A stretch of 64,000 nucleotides of DNA, taken from positions 1 to 64,000 of the forward strand of contig NZ_JACJPF010000060.1 of NCBI RefSeq assembly GCF_014695915.1. The letters run 5' to 3'. How positions within the stretch are numbered: the stretch's first letter is position 1; every line of letters begins with the position of its first letter. Positions 26,801-35,596 of the stretch are shown here, piece after piece. The notes under the pieces were generated by a model that was not told the DNA's origin, ran no database searches, and worked only from the letters and a program-made list of their open reading frames with translations. Made by a program: the position numbers and the translations under genes. The DNA comes from Trichocoleus sp. FACHB-40. Its GTDB lineage: Bacteria > Cyanobacteriota > Cyanobacteriia > Cyanobacteriales > FACHB-T130.

Positions 26801-27185
26801 TTTGACCAAAGTTTACGGAGCTTCTATTATTATTAGTGAAAAGACTTTGCTTGGTTTGGAAGATCCCACAAAATATAATTATAGGTTTTTAGATAGAGTT
26901 AATATTAAAGGGCGCAAAGATTTATCACCAGTTTTTGAGGTTTTTGATAGTAATTCTGCGGAAACAAAAGAGGTAAAAAGCGGAACTAGAAGCCATTTTG
27001 AATTTGGCATTCATCTTTATTACAGTAAAAAGTTTGCTGAAGCTGAGCAAGTTTTTAGTAATGTTTTAGAGCAAAATAACCAAGATAAAGCGGCTAGATT
27101 ATATGTTAAACGTTGTCAAAGATTGCAAAAGCGGGGGACAGATGAAGGATGGCACGGGGTTGAGCCTTTTGATGAGGAATTTTAG
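23892..27185 (+). CDS. Hybrid histidine kinase / receiver / class III nucleotide cyclase
   Basis: 1097 aa. Order: TM helix 7-28; extracytoplasmic sensor about 29-250; TM2 about 253-273; HAMP about 273-325; HisKA with NTSHELQTPLDG (phospho-His near 349); HATPase to about 590; a long repeat-derived linker; receiver about 685-800 with LILLDVMMP (Asp near 735); class III adenylyl/guanylyl cyclase about 835-1010 with metal Asp in ILFSDIRAF and YIGDAVMALF, Thr in GTVISDAVNLASRLE; and a short TPR-like tail. This layout resembles CyaC-type cyclases governed by phosphorelay. Oddities: the G2 box reads GTGIRLA instead of GTGLGLA, and a short tandem repeat sits inside the HATPase domain. Confidence 0.9.
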   Translation: MRFPFALKIGMAISILSVGITSTSVYFYYAKTKQIVLNQMAERLRDVGRSAAFLVDDEDKKKIQRLSLAIERDSFPIEEIITQLKPGDTAESLPPEIAQKYMQSQDFQDLMQVLKNIQKSSSQKVYPLTFFKELTEDTSDIPLIKSTSLIVKVGESQNGNVVKFIADTDREESQDKKGKIIGQLYATKQEELQKAFDGKPQAGKKFYTDIWGQFLTAAIPIKDDDGKVIAVMGLEYDGRIEANQVQRLRYIYLSIISSSFLLSLLIAFLLARWLGHPIDKLREGAEKVRDRNFDIFIDVQSKDELGLLANAFNSMVAEIHDYAQNLELKNKTLLQINQLKDEFLINTSHELQTPLDGIIGIAESMLDGAAGQLSEIQKQNLYMIVQSSHRLANMVNDIVDLEKLKHKTLELKIKPVGMREVTDIVLALSKPLTANKSLQLINQIDPAVPLVKADENRVQQILYNLVCNAIKFTESGVIEVSASLRTGDRGLVIGSILPQPPVPSPQSLMLAITVSDTGIGIPENKLEKIFDAFEFAEESTNKRYLGTGIRLAVTKQLVELHSGTIRVDSTVGKGSRFTFTLPLSQVQSTQNLDPKPKEQLSIGNKNESLNGASPPFKANYQQEANSVYKLRTTAKGIPIGLLALRQVASEWENSSNLPFPYCPLPAKSETSVASSPKKKVSSGNFTILIVEDDPVNLQILTNYLSLENYTVFQASDGIEALEAIENGLKPDLILLDVMMPKMSGFEVCKKLRKTFPANELPIFIVTSANNVSNVIEIFESGANDYLVKPVAKNELLARIKTHIELSKINIAYRRFVPHEFISLLGEDSIVNVQLGDQVQKEMTILFSDIRAFTTLSEGMSPKENFNFINSYLSRVSPVIRQNNGFIDKYIGDAVMALFPQSAEDALQAAIEMQKQVSLYNVELIKNGSRPIAIGIGIHSGTLMLGTIGDEQRMEGTVISDAVNLASRLEDLTKVYGASIIISEKTLLGLEDPTKYNYRFLDRVNIKGRKDLSPVFEVFDSNSAETKEVKSGTRSHFEFGIHLYYSKKFAEAEQVFSNVLEQNNQDKAARLYVKRCQRLQKRGTDEGWHGVEPFDEEF
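25346..25416. repeat. STRR-type repeat inside the kinase ATP-binding domain
   Basis: GGACTGGGGATAGGGGATT on one side and CCCCAGTCCCCAGTCCCCAGT on the other form an inverted, internally tandem repeat, translated in frame as residues about 485-508 of the hybrid kinase. Confidence 0.8.
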
Positions 27186-29007
27186 GGACGGCTATCCACT
27201 TAAGCCGGGACAGTCCTTGGTAGGACTCTCGCCTTGCAGGGGAGGGCAGTTTCAGCCTCGATTTGAGGCGAGGCGGAGTCTCCCGGTTGGCATTCCCAAG
27301 CAGAGCCTGGGAACGAGAAAGTTTATTTTATCTTTAGCGTTAGCAATACCTGCAATAATTGCGGCGATGCCTAGCCGCGTGTTGGGAGCTGAGCAAATAT
27401 TTATTTCCTTAGGCCCTTTGCAGTTGACTCTGCCAGTTTCGGCTTTGGAATTGTATGCCAGGGAAGGCAAAATTAATGATGATTTAGCTTTTTATGCTAG
27501 GTATATAAAGCCGGAGCAGCTGGAGCAGTTACGAAATATTTTGCTGACTCGCGCTGATGTGAGTCCTGTAGCTGTGGCACAATTTCTCTACACGCCGCAG
27601 GGAGAAGTGATACTGCGACGGGTGGGCGAGGTTATCCAAACGAAAGCTTTTCAACCGGGTTTTTATGCGATTCGAGCGGCTTTGATTCAAGCTGCGGCCG
27701 ATCCGGAAGGCTTGACGCTGCTGAATGTGCTGCGGAATTTTCCGACTTACGCGGTTCGGATCAATTCAGAGCGTGGTTTTGAGATTCTTGGCGATTTGAC
27801 AAATGCGATTCGGGAAACGCAGGTAGCGATCGCATCTGTGGAACAGCAAGCGATCGCTGAAGCAGCAACTACGCCATCAGATCAGAGCATATCTGCGCCG
27901 TTACCAATGGCGACATCGTTAAATTCCAGCCAAGGGCAGGATTTGCAACAGCAAGGCCCTTTGAAATGGGAAAAGCAAACACTGCTTCTTAATGACTTTA
28001 GCCGCTCTCGCGCTTACGCGGTTGATGTTTACCTACCCCAACTGAGCGGACGTTCAGCACCCGTAATTGTGATTTCCCACGGATTGGGAAATGACCGCAC
28101 TTCGTTTGCTTATTTAGCTGAACACTTGGCATCCTACGGCTTTGCGGTTGCTGTACCGGAGCATCCGGGTAGTAATGCTGAACGAGTGCGAGAGTTATTT
28201 AGCGGGCTTGCTAATGAGGCGGGCCCTCCTTCTGAGGCGGTTGACCGACCTCTGGATGTAAAGTATTTGCTGGATCAACTGGGAGCAACGTATCAAGGGC
28301 GAATCAATTTGCAACAGGTTGGCGTTATGGGCCAGTCTTTTGGAGGTTATACGGCTTTGGCACTGGCTGGGGCAGAAATTAATTTTGAGCAACTGCAAAA
28401 AGATTGTCCGGTGTTGAATGAGACTTTGAATTTGTCGCTGTTGCTTCAGTGTCGGGCAATCAAGCTGCCGCCGGTTGATTATAATTTGCAGGACGGGCGA
28501 GTGAAAGCTGCGATCGCTATTAACCCTGTTACTAGCACCATCTTTGGACAATCTGAGCTTGCTGATATCAAAGTTCCGGTGATGTTCGTTGCCAGCAGCA
28601 ATGATACTGTCACTCCACCCTTAGCAGAACAGATTCTTCCCTTTACTTGGCTGACTACACCAGACAAGTATCTGGTTCTGCTCAAACAGGGAACCCACTT
28701 TTCTACTATGGCAGAATCAGTTGCCAATGGTGGTGTGATCCCGATTCCGGTATCAGTTATTGGGCCAGATCCGAAAATAGCTTTTAACTATATGAAACTA
28801 TTGAGCCTTGCCTTTTTTAAAACACACGTTGCTGGAGAGCAAGATTATCAGCGTTACCTGAATGCTCAATATGCTCAATCTATTAGTCAAGATGTGTTGC
28901 CTTTGAGTTTACTTCAATCGCTGACGGCAGAACAGTTGAATATGAGAACTAACAGGCAACAGAGAACAGAAAATAAGGTTTCTCCAACTCCACAGGCAAC
29001 ACCTTAG
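27172..29007 (+). CDS. DUF1400 alpha/beta hydrolase, secreted
   Basis: About 611 aa from ATG 27172, overlapping the kinase stop; the real start is unsure because the first ~45 codons run through a dispersed repeat with no good alternative (a TTG at 27217 is possible). Signal peptide RKFILSLALAIPAIIAAM follows, then the DUF1400 domain (FISLGPLQLTLPVSALE, VAQFLYTPQGEVILRRVG). The hydrolase half has the oxyanion region VISHGLGNDRTSF, nucleophile elbow VMGQSFGGYTAL, an Asp region in VASSNDTVTPP and catalytic His in QGTHFSTMAES. It is likely a periplasmic esterase/lipase-like enzyme; the substrate is unknown. Confidence 0.82.
   Translation: MRNFRDGYPLKPGQSLVGLSPCRGGQFQPRFEARRSLPVGIPKQSLGTRKFILSLALAIPAIIAAMPSRVLGAEQIFISLGPLQLTLPVSALELYAREGKINDDLAFYARYIKPEQLEQLRNILLTRADVSPVAVAQFLYTPQGEVILRRVGEVIQTKAFQPGFYAIRAALIQAAADPEGLTLLNVLRNFPTYAVRINSERGFEILGDLTNAIRETQVAIASVEQQAIAEAATTPSDQSISAPLPMATSLNSSQGQDLQQQGPLKWEKQTLLLNDFSRSRAYAVDVYLPQLSGRSAPVIVISHGLGNDRTSFAYLAEHLASYGFAVAVPEHPGSNAERVRELFSGLANEAGPPSEAVDRPLDVKYLLDQLGATYQGRINLQQVGVMGQSFGGYTALALAGAEINFEQLQKDCPVLNETLNLSLLLQCRAIKLPPVDYNLQDGRVKAAIAINPVTSTIFGQSELADIKVPVMFVASSNDTVTPPLAEQILPFTWLTTPDKYLVLLKQGTHFSTMAESVANGGVIPIPVSVIGPDPKIAFNYMKLLSLAFFKTHVAGEQDYQRYLNAQYAQSISQDVLPLSLLQSLTAEQLNMRTNRQQRTENKVSPTPQATP
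27200..27320. repeat. Dispersed repeat overlapping the hydrolase 5' end
   Basis: The sequence ending GGCATTCCCAAGCAGAGCCT then GGGAACGAG is a longer version of the GTTCCC/GGGAAC hairpin family at 19083 and 53591. Here it forms the leader or first codons of the DUF1400 gene. Confidence 0.6.
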
Positions 29008-29038
29008 AATTTATAAATTGCCCAGCGAATGGAGTCAT

Positions 29039-29110
29039 GCGGCTATACAGACAAAACCTGCTTGTGCGGGTTATAAAGTCCGCCTACGCAGACTTCGTTT
29101 GTATAACCGC
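29039..29110. repeat. 72-bp inverted-repeat element
   Basis: Ends GCGGCTATACAGAC and the complement GCGGTTATACAAAC match at 11 of 14 positions; inside are further short stems such as AAGTC...GACTT. It lies between the hydrolase and truB. It is MITE-like or a structured repeat, and may act as terminator. Confidence 0.55.
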
Positions 29111-29152
29111 AATTTCTAATCGCTGCGTACTTTACTTTTATAGGATTATTTT

Positions 29153-30049
29153 GTGCAAGGTTTTTTAAATTTAAACAAGCCAACTGAATTTACCTCTCAC
29201 GATTGCGTTGCTAAAGTGCGAAAACTTTTGCGCCTCAAGCGGGTGGGACATGGGGGAACTTTAGATCCTGCTGCTACGGGGGTCTTACCAATTGCGCTGG
29301 GAAAGGCAACGCGACTGTTGCAATATTTGCGGTCAGATAAGGCTTATTGGGGAACGATTCGGCTGGGTGTGAGGACGACGACTGATGATTTGGAAGGGGA
29401 AATTATTAGCGCTGAACCTGTACGGGAATTAACTTTAGAACAGGTGAAAGCAGCCCTTGGGCAATTTGTGGGAAATATTCAACAATTACCACCTCGTTAT
29501 AGTGCGATTCAAATTGATGGAAAACGACTTTACGATTTGGCAAGAACGGGGGAAATAATAGATGTTCCAGCGCGACAAGTTGAAGTTTACAAGATAGAAA
29601 TTTTGGAATGGCGAGAAGGCGATTTTCCAGAATTGGATGTAGCGATCGCGTGTGGTGCTGGAACTTATATTAGAGCGATCGCTCGCGATTTAGGAACATC
29701 TCTCAACATCGGCGGTACCCTTGCCGCTTTGACTCGCACTTCCAGTAGCGGCTTCCACCTAACAGATAGCCTAACTTTTGAGGAATTAGAAGCACAGCTA
29801 AAATTAGAAACCTTTAACCCGATTCCAGCAGTAGCAGCGCTGTCCCATCTTTCCACCCTCACCTTATCAGCAAAAGACGCTAAAGCATGGTGCCAAGGAC
29901 AACGTGTTTTTCCTCCAGATGCGCCTATTAGTGATGGCGCACTGCGGGTTCATGATGAAGATGGGCGCTTTTTAGGCATTGGTTGTTTAGGGGCAACAGA
30001 TGTTGGCTATCTGCTAATTTCTCAGATGGTTTTTGAGCCAATATCGTAG
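29153..30049 (+). CDS. truB: tRNA pseudouridine(55) synthase
   Basis: 298 aa, GTG start. Converts U55 in the T-loop of tRNAs. [17 protein letters not shown] at the N-terminus, the catalytic [16 protein letters not shown] (Asp38), [30 protein letters not shown] and [14 protein letters not shown] are all canonical. The C-terminal PUA-like part is short, as in other cyanobacterial TruB. Confidence 0.96.
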   Translation: MQGFLNLNKPTEFTSHDCVAKVRKLLRLKRVGHGGTLDPAATGVLPIALGKATRLLQYLRSDKAYWGTIRLGVRTTTDDLEGEIISAEPVRELTLEQVKAALGQFVGNIQQLPPRYSAIQIDGKRLYDLARTGEIIDVPARQVEVYKIEILEWREGDFPELDVAIACGAGTYIRAIARDLGTSLNIGGTLAALTRTSSSGFHLTDSLTFEELEAQLKLETFNPIPAVAALSHLSTLTLSAKDAKAWCQGQRVFPPDAPISDGALRVHDEDGRFLGIGCLGATDVGYLLISQMVFEPIS

Positions 30050-30087
30050 AGAATTGGTAGTAATAATATAGCAATCAAAATTCATTT

Positions 30088-30951
30088 ATGAACCTCTTTC
30101 TCCTCTCTTCCTCTGCGTCTCGGCGGTTCGTTAAAAAAAGTATCTTTCCCAATTCAAAGAGAATTGCCCTATCAATAAAAACATCATTAATTTATTGCGC
30201 CATCGTTACCAGTGTTTTTTCCAGTATAAATAAAGCTTCAGCTCAAGATAATCAATCTTTTGCGGAATTGAGTCAGCAAACCATTAGCAGATTAAACGGT
30301 AACTGTCAGGGTTCCACGCAGCTTAAGTATCAATCCCAAATTTTAACATCACCCGATAGTTTGAAATCCGTTTATATTAATATGATTTTGAGGAGGGTGG
30401 GTCAGTACAGAAGCCGCAATACCAATGAATTTTTAATAAAATGTAATTCTAATATTGCGGAAAAGATTGCGGAAGAATTAGTAATTGAAAACGCCGATGG
30501 CTCAGTTCAAAGAAAGCTGGCTGCGGCTTTGGGAATATCAGAAAGATTGCAAAATTACTATGTTGTAGCCAATCCTATTTCTTTTTCACCGGATAACAGA
30601 TATTTGATTGTCCGACTAGATGTTTTTGATGGTTTAAATAAATCATGGGTTAATCATATAATATTAGATACGCTCAACAATTATAATGTTTTAGCATTTT
30701 CTAATTGCAACGGATTTGAAAGTAATTCCTATTTAGGATTTATTTCTTCTTCAGAAGTTGTTTTTGCCTGCGAGAATACCAGCGAACCGGGGCCGATTGA
30801 GGTAGTTGATTTGACTAAGCGATCGCGTCAGAAAATTTCCACCAATACCAATTCCAAAGAATTATTAAAAATTCTTGACCAAGTTCGCTCCTATGGTTTG
30901 GTTTCTGCTGAATTTGTCATTGTGAATGAGCAGCAATTTCCTCCAAGATAG
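30088..30951 (+). CDS. Secreted protein of unknown function
   Basis: 287 aa, not recognised. The first ~17 codons (LFLLSSSASRRFVKK) are read through a common spacer repeat of the CCTCTGCGTCTCGGCGGTTC type, so the true start may be later, for example a site before the hydrophobic TSLIYCAIVTSVFSSI that looks like a signal peptide ending in KASAQ. The mature part has FSPDNRYLIVRLDVFDG, then IILDTLNNYNVLAFSNC and IEVVDLTKRSRQKIS, recalling beta-propeller (WD40/TolB-like) blades. It has four or more Cys, consistent with export. It is followed 33 nt later by an S9 peptidase. Confidence 0.55.
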   Translation: MNLFLLSSSASRRFVKKSIFPNSKRIALSIKTSLIYCAIVTSVFSSINKASAQDNQSFAELSQQTISRLNGNCQGSTQLKYQSQILTSPDSLKSVYINMILRRVGQYRSRNTNEFLIKCNSNIAEKIAEELVIENADGSVQRKLAAALGISERLQNYYVVANPISFSPDNRYLIVRLDVFDGLNKSWVNHIILDTLNNYNVLAFSNCNGFESNSYLGFISSSEVVFACENTSEPGPIEVVDLTKRSRQKISTNTNSKELLKILDQVRSYGLVSAEFVIVNEQQFPPR

Positions 30952-30984
30952 TTATTAGCCTGACAATAAACAACTGACAAAAAC

Positions 30985-32934
30985 ATGACGCAGCAAGTAA
31001 AACCCTATGGTTCTTGGAAATCTCCCATCACCTCAGACTTGATGGTTTCGGAAACGATAGGATTGGGGCAAATTGCCATAGATGGCGAAGATGTGTACTG
31101 GATTGAGGGGCGACCTGCGGAAGCTGGACGGACTGTAATTGTGCGAAGTACCCCCGACGGGCAAACCATTGATATTGCGCCGCCTCCCTTTAATGTCCGC
31201 ACCCGCGTCAACGAATACGGCGGCGGTGCTTACTGCGTCGCTGATGGTATCGTCTATTTTTCCAACTTCGCGGATCAGCGCCTTTATCGCCTGATTCCCG
31301 GTTCCCAACCGCAACCTCTGACACCGGAGGCTAAAATGAGCTATGCGGATGCAGTAATTGACCGACAGCGAAACCGTCTGTATGCTGTGCGAGAAGACCA
31401 CACGGGCGAGGGTCAAGAAGCTGTCAATACCTTAGTTAGCATCAATTTGGAAAATGGCGAAGATGTTCGGGTGTTGGTTTCTGGCAATGATTTTTACTCG
31501 TCGCCGCGCCTGAAACCAGATGGTTCTCAACTTGCTTGGTTAACTTGGAACCACCCGAATATGCCTTGGGATGGTACTGAATTATGGGTAGCCCAAATTA
31601 ATCCAGATGGTTCCTTGGGGGAATCTCAATTGGTGGCTGGTGGTGCAGATGAATCGATTTTTCAGCCAGAGTGGTCGCCAGATGGCATTTTACACTTTGT
31701 TAGCGATCGCAGTGGCTGGTGGAATCTTTACAAAAAAGCTTCTCCCGTTGAAGGCGAAGGGTTGGGGTTAACTGAACCTTTGTGCGAAATGGAGGCGGAA
31801 TTTGGACTTCCTCAGTGGATTTTTGGGATGTCCACTTATGCTTTTGAATCTGCTAATCGCATCATCTGTACTTACACCCAGCAGGGAATATGGCATTTAG
31901 CGAGTCTCGACACGACGATCGGAAAACTACAGCAAATTGAAACGCCTTACACTGAAATTACTTCTTTAAAAGCTGTTGCTGGTCGTGTTGAGTTCATTGC
32001 TGGTTCGCCAACAGAATTTAGTTCCATTGTTCAGCTGGATTTGACTACTGGGCAGAGTTCAGTGTTGCGGCGTTCTAGTAAGTTGGAAATTGATGCTGGG
32101 TATCTGTCCATTGCACAGCCGATTGAATTTCCGACGGAAAATGGGTTAACAGCATACGGCTTCTACTATCCGCCCCAAAACCACGACTTTATGGCACCAG
32201 AGGGCGAATTACCGCCCTTAGTGGTGAAAAGCCACGGTGGCCCGACAGCAGCAACTTCTAGCCAGTTAAATTTACGGATTCAATACTGGACAAGTCGCGG
32301 CTTTGCATACCTGGATGTAAATTATGGTGGTAGCACTGGCTATGGAAGGGGTTATCATCAGCGTTTAGATGGGCTGTGGGGTGTTGTGGATGTGGATGAT
32401 TGCGTCAATGGGGCGAAATATCTTTCCGAAAAAGGTTTGGTAGATGAAAATCGGATGGCGATCGCAGGCGGTAGCGCTGGGGGTTACACTACACTTTGCG
32501 CCTTAACTTTCCGCGATGTCTTCAAGGCGGGTGCGAGTTATTACGGTGTCAGCGACTTAGAAGCACTCTTAAGAGATACCCACAAATTTGAATCGCGTTA
32601 CTTCGATCGCTTGATTGGGCCATACCCAGAACGGCAAGATATTTATCACGACCGATCGCCTATCCACTTCACAGATAAGTTATCGTGTCCGATTATTTTC
32701 TTCCAAGGGCTTGAGGATAAAGTTGTCCCTCCCAACCAAGCAGAGATGATGGTTGATGTGTTGCGTTCCAAGGGTTTACCCGTTGCTTATGTCGCCTTCG
32801 AGGGCGAACAGCATGGTTTCCGCCGCGCCGAGAATATCAAACGTGTCATCGATGGAGAGTTTTACTTTTATTCCCGCGTCTTTGGGTTTGAGTTAGCCCA
32901 TCCGGTAGAACCAATAGCGATCGCTAATTTGTAA
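30985..32934 (+). CDS. S9 family prolyl-oligopeptidase-like peptidase
   Basis: 649 aa, no signal peptide, cytosolic. The first ~380 residues form a TolB/WD40-like propeller ([39 protein letters not shown]) that gates access. The alpha/beta-hydrolase domain follows: [12 protein letters not shown] oxyanion region, nucleophile Ser in [12 protein letters not shown], Asp in [12 protein letters not shown] and His in [12 protein letters not shown]. Such dipeptidyl/acyl-aminoacyl peptidases release short peptides. Complete triad, normal length. Confidence 0.92.
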   Translation: MTQQVKPYGSWKSPITSDLMVSETIGLGQIAIDGEDVYWIEGRPAEAGRTVIVRSTPDGQTIDIAPPPFNVRTRVNEYGGGAYCVADGIVYFSNFADQRLYRLIPGSQPQPLTPEAKMSYADAVIDRQRNRLYAVREDHTGEGQEAVNTLVSINLENGEDVRVLVSGNDFYSSPRLKPDGSQLAWLTWNHPNMPWDGTELWVAQINPDGSLGESQLVAGGADESIFQPEWSPDGILHFVSDRSGWWNLYKKASPVEGEGLGLTEPLCEMEAEFGLPQWIFGMSTYAFESANRIICTYTQQGIWHLASLDTTIGKLQQIETPYTEITSLKAVAGRVEFIAGSPTEFSSIVQLDLTTGQSSVLRRSSKLEIDAGYLSIAQPIEFPTENGLTAYGFYYPPQNHDFMAPEGELPPLVVKSHGGPTAATSSQLNLRIQYWTSRGFAYLDVNYGGSTGYGRGYHQRLDGLWGVVDVDDCVNGAKYLSEKGLVDENRMAIAGGSAGGYTTLCALTFRDVFKAGASYYGVSDLEALLRDTHKFESRYFDRLIGPYPERQDIYHDRSPIHFTDKLSCPIIFFQGLEDKVVPPNQAEMMVDVLRSKGLPVAYVAFEGEQHGFRRAENIKRVIDGEFYFYSRVFGFELAHPVEPIAIANL

Positions 32935-32973
32935 AAATGAATAGTGAGTCTATTGGCATCGAGAGGGGACACT

Positions 32974-33135
32974 ATGACAGACGAACCAATTTTCAGAATT
33001 ACCGAAGAGTTATTTCAGACACTTGTCGAATTCCAGCAGGAAATAGAAGAAAGTGGAGATGAGCCGCCCCAAATTAGCATAGAATCTCTTGAGCGTGCTT
33101 ACTTAGCTGAAATTCCCAATAACATAGACGATTAA
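32974..33135 (+). CDS. Small acidic protein of unknown function
   Basis: 53 aa from ATG 32974; GAGAGGGG lies 7 nt upstream, better than the TTG/GTG at 32944. Very acidic (EEIEESGDEPPQ), no motif recognised. Confidence 0.55.
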   Translation: MTDEPIFRITEELFQTLVEFQQEIEESGDEPPQISIESLERAYLAEIPNNIDD

Positions 33136-33257
33136 ACAGTAGGGTGGGATGAAAACCCACCCTACTAAATTTGCAGAAAAACGCGCTTCTAACTCACAAT
33201 TTTATTAACATAATATGTAAAATAAAATTTTTTCTCCCCAACCAGCACAGGAAGATT

Positions 33258-33614
33258 ATGTCTCCTCTGTATCCCGACGAAGAAGATCAAGATGATTTCC
33301 GCCTCATACCCCCCCACCGTCGCGAGACAACATGGACTGGTAAGCTACGGAAATTTCACAGTCAATTCGACAGCAGCATCCGTGCTAAGTTTCGGGATTG
33401 TCTATTTCGAGAAATAGAAGAAGGCGGGGTAGTCACTTTCCAAATCCTTTGCCCTAATGAAGCGGTACAAAAACGTCTGATCCAGAAAAAACAGAAAATT
33501 GGCAACACGGTTAGATGGATCTGGCTGCAAAAAATTGACCGTTTGGCAATATGTGTAGATAATGGAGGATTGCAATGCCAAGTATTTTCCCTCCAGAAAT
33601 ATCTGATTGAATAG
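33258..33614 (+). CDS. Cyanobacterial protein of unknown function
   Basis: 118 aa from ATG 33258, with AGGAAG just upstream; an upstream in-frame extension to 33171 lacks a ribosome-binding site. An acidic N-terminus (PDEEDQDDF) is followed by a basic/aromatic domain (TWTGKLRKFHSQFDSS, VRWIWLQKID). Not recognised. Its stop is 3 nt before the TIGR02450 gene, so they are one operon. Confidence 0.6.
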   Translation: MSPLYPDEEDQDDFRLIPPHRRETTWTGKLRKFHSQFDSSIRAKFRDCLFREIEEGGVVTFQILCPNEAVQKRLIQKKQKIGNTVRWIWLQKIDRLAICVDNGGLQCQVFSLQKYLIE

Positions 33615-33617
33615 TAA

Positions 33618-33878
33618 ATGCAGAAAAAGCTGAAATATCCTCACCTTGTCGGTTCCAAATGGACAGCCCAACAAAAAACGTGGGGTTGGAGACACTTCCA
33701 AGTAGTTAATCGGAAAAACCAAGGCAAGTTTGTCTTTGCCGAAATGGTGGCTTCCTGCGACCCCAATGTGCGTTTCTGGACTAACGCCAAAATTTTGAAA
33801 AATCCTTCTGAGTGGCAAGCAGGTTGGCAAACCTTACACGAAATGAGGGAAACTGAAGAAATAATGGGAGAGTATTGA
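33618..33878 (+). CDS. TIGR02450 family Trp-rich protein
   Basis: 86 aa with six Trp residues: GSKWTAQQKTWGWRHFQVV, VRFWTNA and SEWQAGWQTLHE. The pattern KWT, W-RH-F, then FW is that of the conserved Trp-rich family TIGR02450 found in cyanobacteria and proteobacteria. Function unknown. Translated from the same message as the gene 3 nt upstream. Confidence 0.85.
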   Translation: MQKKLKYPHLVGSKWTAQQKTWGWRHFQVVNRKNQGKFVFAEMVASCDPNVRFWTNAKILKNPSEWQAGWQTLHEMRETEEIMGEY

Positions 33879-34005
33879 GGAGTTAATTTTTATTTTTGAG
33901 TTATAAATTAGGGAATTGGAAGTTAAGAATTTTAAATTCTTAGTTGCTACTCCTAAGTTCTAATTTTTAGCTCAAAACTCAGAATTTTTTAAAAAAATAG
34001 CAATT

Positions 34006-34854
34006 ATGACTGCGGTTTCCCTGCAAAAAGTCCACAAATTTTACAACAAAGTTCCCGTCGTCAACGACCTCTCCTTTACGATTGAATCTGGAGAAATGTT
34101 TGGCTTACTTGGCCCCAATGGCGCGGGGAAATCTACTACAATTCGGATGCTAACAACGCTCACAAAACCTAGCGATGGACGAGTTGAAGTAGCAGGTTAT
34201 GATGTGGTGCGCCAACCGTTGCAGGTAAAGCAAAATATCGGCGTGGTGTTGCAACAAACCAGTGTGGATATGGATTTAACCGTGTGGGAAAATATGGAAC
34301 TGCACGGACGAATGCACCACATCCCCACGAAGAAGCGTCAGCAGGATATAGATCGATGGCTGGAGTATGTGGAGTTGCACCAGAGGCGAGATAGTTTGGT
34401 GAAAACCCTCTCTGGCGGGATGAAGCGACGGTTGCAAATTGCGAGGTCGCTGTTACATGAACCGAAGATTTTGTTTTTGGATGAACCAACGGTAGGACTA
34501 GATCCGCAAACCCGCCGCCGCCTCTGGGAAATTATTCTGGATTTGAATAAGCAGGGGATGACGATGCTTTTGACGACGCATTATATGGATGAGGTGGAAT
34601 ATTTATGCGATCGCATTGGGATTATGGATGCTGGTAAACTGATAGAACTTGGCACCCTGGAGGAGCTACGCTCTAAACATGGTGAAGGTTTGGTGATGAA
34701 ACAAGTAGGCGATCGCTTAGAATATCAGTTCTTCCCCAACTTAGAACAAGCTAACGCCTACCTTGACACCGCACCCAACAAAACTGGTATGATGGTTCGC
34801 CCCTCCAACTTAGAAGATATTTTTGTCGAACTCACCGGACGCCAACTAGACTGA
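34006..34854 (+). CDS. ABC-2 type transporter ATP-binding subunit
   Basis: 282 aa. Walker A GPNGAGKSTTIR, ABC signature LSGGMKRRLQIARSL, Walker B ILFLDEPTVGLDP and switch His in LLTTHYMDEVEYL are intact; the C-terminal NLEDIFVELTGRQ is typical of DrrA/CcmA/NodI-type exporters. The permease normally lies beside it but is absent here: the next gene is scpB. It may pair with a permease elsewhere. Confidence 0.92.
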   Translation: MTAVSLQKVHKFYNKVPVVNDLSFTIESGEMFGLLGPNGAGKSTTIRMLTTLTKPSDGRVEVAGYDVVRQPLQVKQNIGVVLQQTSVDMDLTVWENMELHGRMHHIPTKKRQQDIDRWLEYVELHQRRDSLVKTLSGGMKRRLQIARSLLHEPKILFLDEPTVGLDPQTRRRLWEIILDLNKQGMTMLLTTHYMDEVEYLCDRIGIMDAGKLIELGTLEELRSKHGEGLVMKQVGDRLEYQFFPNLEQANAYLDTAPNKTGMMVRPSNLEDIFVELTGRQLD

Positions 34855-34886
34855 TTTTTTGTCAGTTGGCAACGGACAATTGACTA

Positions 34887-35408
34887 ATGATGATGCCTAG
34901 CCTCGCTACGAAAATTGAAGCTATTCTCTACCTCAAAGGTAAACCCGTCTCTATTGCCGAAATTGCCGAGTATGCAGGATGCGATCGCGATGATGCTGAA
35001 GATTCGATTATTCAGCTTATGACCGATTACGCGCACCGTGACAGCGCCCTGGAAGTAGTTGAAACACCTGAAGGCTACACCTTGCAATTGCGATCGCCTT
35101 TTCAATCGTTAGTCGAGACTTTAGTGCCGCTAGACTTAGGAATAGGCGCATTGAGGACATTAGCAGCGATCGCCCTCAAAGGTTCCATCACCCAATCTGA
35201 GTTAGTAGACTTGCGCGGATCGGGAGCATATCAGCACGTTCAGGAACTCGTCGAGTTCGGTTTTGTCACCAAACGCCGACAAGATGATGGGCGTTCCTAC
35301 TGGCTACAGGTGACAGAAAAATTTCATCAGTATTTTGAAGTGGAACAACTTCCCCAACTGAGTCAGCTGGATGTCCCTACAGCCGTAAAGAATGACGAAT
35401 TTCGGTAG
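34887..35408 (+). CDS. scpB: Segregation and condensation protein B
   Basis: 173 aa. Two winged-helix units (residues about 6-80 and 95-160): KIEAILYLKGKPVSIAEIAE, then LRSPFQSLVETLVP and ALRTLAAIALKGSITQSEL then GSGAYQHVQELVEFGFV. ScpB with ScpA binds SMC to compact and separate chromosomes. An ATG at 34890 could also be the start. Single gene, 32 nt after the ABC ATPase. Confidence 0.92.
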   Translation: MMMPSLATKIEAILYLKGKPVSIAEIAEYAGCDRDDAEDSIIQLMTDYAHRDSALEVVETPEGYTLQLRSPFQSLVETLVPLDLGIGALRTLAAIALKGSITQSELVDLRGSGAYQHVQELVEFGFVTKRRQDDGRSYWLQVTEKFHQYFEVEQLPQLSQLDVPTAVKNDEFR

Positions 35409-35596
35409 TAAATGCGCCGCTGAATACTTTGGCGCGCTACCAGGACACTGTACACCCTACGCCAGAGAGTTGCTAGGTCTTTTTTGAGCCAAAAATCTCT
35501 CCATCGACTTAGACAATCCGCGCTAAGGTACGACGTTGCAAAACAACACAATCGTTTAAAGTAGATAAAAGCCAATGAAATCCTTAGAAAATTCCA

